Source of the DNA: Syngnathus acus
Lineage: Eukaryota; Chordata; Actinopteri; Syngnathiformes; Syngnathidae
Reading direction: 5' to 3'
NCBI RefSeq assembly: GCF_901709675.1
Contig: NC_051107.1
Location: forward strand, 6,202,001-6,266,000
DNA: 64,000 bases
Positions 62,108-64,000 of the stretch are shown here, one piece after another (positions within the stretch are counted from its first letter, which is position 1; each line of letters starts with the position of its first letter). A model generated the notes under the pieces. That model ran no database searches and was not told the origin of the DNA. It saw only the letters and a program-made list of their open reading frames with translations. The position numbers were made by a program, and so were the translations under genes.

Positions 62108-63550
62108 ATGGTAATGAGCGATAAGCCACATTACCCTCGCAAAATATCGAATCATTGACTCTTAAATGTCCTGCAGGATTCTTACCAGGAGGCTCAGTCT
62201 GACTTGGAGGTCATTTTAGAGTTTCTGGAGGAGTACCACAGACACAACACGGACAATGGTAAGAAAGCAGCGTGGTTGCCTTTGGCGACCTCATATTTGA
62301 TGTAATGTTGACTTTGACAGCGACTGTGCAGCAGGACGCCAGCGCCGTAGACGACCAAACTCGGGAGCAATGCTGGAGGCCTTCGGAGCCACCTGTAAGC
62401 TTTTACGCTATTTGAAGAATTCTTTTGAACAATAAAGTATGTTTTGCTAAAATATTGCTGTAGTGATACGAAAATATTTGTCATTTAAAAAAAACAACGG
62501 TACATATAAAAATGTTCAAAATTCGTATGAACTAAGAAAATGACTTCATAAAAAAAAATACATTGAAACATCACATGGTGTTAATTTCCCAGCTAATTGA
62601 ATGTGACTTTTCAAAGGCGCCGTTTTTAAGGATGAGTCAAGCTCAAATCCAAAAAATGTAACCAATAACTCGATTAATCGCCGAGCGCCACAATATGTCA
62701 AAAGCTGGCTTCAACTTTTGTCATTTTGTCTGCCTGCGCTAGAGCATCCCAGGTGGCCCCGAGGCGGTGCCGTGCGAGACGCCCGCCGCCTCCGTGACCA
62801 CCAGACAATTAAGCAAACAGCAGGCCTCGGCGGCGGCCGGCGGTGAGTTCTCCTTTTTTCCCTTGCTCACCTCATTCCGGTTATTGCCACGGGGCGCTTG
62901 CCGCCTCAGAGCAAAGAGATCGTAAACAATACAAGCGCTTTTTTTCTTTCTACCATTTATTAGATAACCGCAGTGTTTGCTATGCTGCGAGTTATTTTCT
63001 GGGAATTGTTGCTTTTGAGGAAATGATTAACAGTAAATGGTGTGGCACAGATGTGGGTGTTATACACTGTCAGGGATCTATTGTGGGTGTGCCACACGCC
63101 GGCCACCACATTTGCATACTGGCAAACCTCAGCTGCAACTGGTTCAGGTCTGGCTTGTATTTAGAACTTGGGTGAGATTTGAAAAATATCGAAAAAAAAA
63201 ATAGAAGCCACTGACCGCTTCTCGCAGGTAGGAAGGTCCGTCTTTATCACTTCCTCTTCGAGATGCTGGAGGACCCCGCCATGGCCCACTGCGTGTCCTG
63301 GGTGCCGTCGTCCTCGGGCGTCTTCCGCTTCTCCGCCCACAACAAAGACCAGCTGGCGGCGCTGTGGGGCCAGAGGAAAGGCAATAAGCGGCCCATGACC
63401 TACCAGAAGATGTCTCGGGCTCTGAGGAACTACGCCCGCTCTGGCGAGATCGTCAAGGTGAAGAAGAAGCTCACGTACCAGTTTGGCGAGCACACGCTGA
63501 TGTTGCTGCACAAGCATCGCCGTAACGCTGTAACGCAAAGCGGGCCGTGA
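62108..63550 (+). CDS. Second SPI-subfamily ETS transcription factor (spic-like tandem paralogue)
   Basis: Five exons: 62108-62110 (only the ATG), 62177-62258, 62321-62394, 62743-62842 and 63228-63550. The sum is 582 nt, or 193 aa. The ETS domain (about residues 88-173) has KVRLYHFLFEMLEDPAMAH, FRFSAHNKDQLAALWGQRKG, and recognition helix MTYQKMSRALRNYARSG, ending KLTYQF. It is closer to the SPI (PU.1/SPI-B/SPI-C) group than to other ETS proteins. The N-terminus MDSYQEAQSDLEVILEFLEE parallels the amphipathic start of SPIC, and the final exon join has the same position and phase as in spic. That fits an old tandem duplication of spic, or a fish-specific spi2-like gene. I could not decide which, so I give no symbol. 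It lacks the long acidic and PEST regions of PU.1. Confidence 0.85.
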
Positions 63551-63607
63551 ACACATCTTCGGAGTTGAACATTATACAATATCAAGTCGGGTTTTTATGT
63601 CATCTCG

Positions 63608-63613
63608 AATAAA
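63608..63613 (+). terminator. Second SPI gene polyadenylation signal
   Basis: AATAAA 58 bp after the stop codon. Confidence 0.65.
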
Positions 63614-63824
63614 GAGAACAATTTGTTGCTTGAACCAAAAGGTGTCACTAGAGTCCATCTGAGCACCCATACTCGCCCCCGCCCCTCCCTCACCTTCTCC
63701 GGTGACCTCATGGCTCAATCACCCCTGTGATGTGAACTCTGGGTGCAGTGCCGACAATACCGAATGGTTTTGAGCTCTTTGCATCCACATGACACCCGGC
63801 CCTCCTAAGCCCAGCATTTAATGC

Positions 63825-63900
63825 TGGAGCCCACCGCCCCGGCCGGTTATAAATGGGCCCACAGGGGGGAGGCGGCGAGTGTCTGTTACCAAGAAAGGCC
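63825..63900 (+). promoter_or_regulatory. TATA promoter facing right, for a gene outside the window
   Basis: TATAAAT (63848-63854) sits in a GC-rich flank, preceded at about 63812-63828 by the 17-bp palindrome CCAGCATTTAATGCTGG. No coding exon follows before the window ends. In human, MYBPC1 follows SPIC in the same direction (from memory), so a muscle gene promoter is a reasonable guess. Confidence 0.35.
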
Positions 63901-64000
63901 ACATGCTGTAAACTTAATAAGTACATGTTAAGGTTGATATTTTCAATTGCTCCTGTTTGTTTATGTGGAAATGTCTTCACCGCTTTCTAAAATTAGACGC

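Overview
The window is vertebrate nuclear DNA, almost certainly from a teleost fish. Coding sequence is split into short exons with GT-AG introns. Proteins match vertebrate families closely, there are many (GT)n/(CA)n microsatellites, and Tc1-type and tRNA-SINE repeats are present. I could not assign a species.

Layout. 1-22.9 kb is almost entirely non-coding; two small well-spliced exons near 6 kb probably belong to the 5' UTR of the next gene. 22.9-24.4 kb is an intact single-exon muscarinic acetylcholine receptor of M2 type (chrm2, +). 28.9-33.9 kb holds the four coding exons of pleiotrophin (ptn, -), convergent with chrm2, as I recall for human 7q33. 34-44 kb is non-coding DNA upstream of ptn. 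44.1-48.5 kb is a nested mobile-element block built from inverted and tandem repeats, including five and a half units of a 235-bp repeat that each carry a near-perfect 35-bp hairpin.

48.7-63.6 kb is gene-dense: rad51ap1 (+, 9 exons), ada2 (-, 9 coding exons), atp6v1e1 (-, 9 exons, exactly 226 aa), a bcl2l13-like C-terminal exon (+), spic (+, 5 exons), and a second SPI-subfamily ETS gene in tandem (+, 5 exons). A TATA promoter at the right edge faces out of the window. Conserved frames and splice phases let me place nearly every exon boundary; coding totals divide by three for all reconstructed genes.

Genes working together. chrm2 (Gi-coupled acetylcholine signalling) and ptn (secreted heparin-binding growth factor) look like syntenic neighbours rather than a functional unit. 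atp6v1e1 and the bcl2l13-like gene are head to head and share a promoter that contains a perfect CLEAR/TFEB element plus ETS, CCAAT and GC boxes, which would tie lysosomal acidification to a mitophagy-related protein. ada2, spic and the second SPI gene point to myeloid or immune functions.

Most interesting leads: the bcl2l13 locus lacks all Bcl-2-fold exons; ADA2 has Ser where human ADA2 has a substrate-binding Asp; both SPI genes can start at an ATG that is the last codon of exon 1; a chrm2 5' uORF whose stop codon is made by splicing; a retrocopy-like minus-strand ORF ending in a PIP-box-like tail; and the hairpin array.
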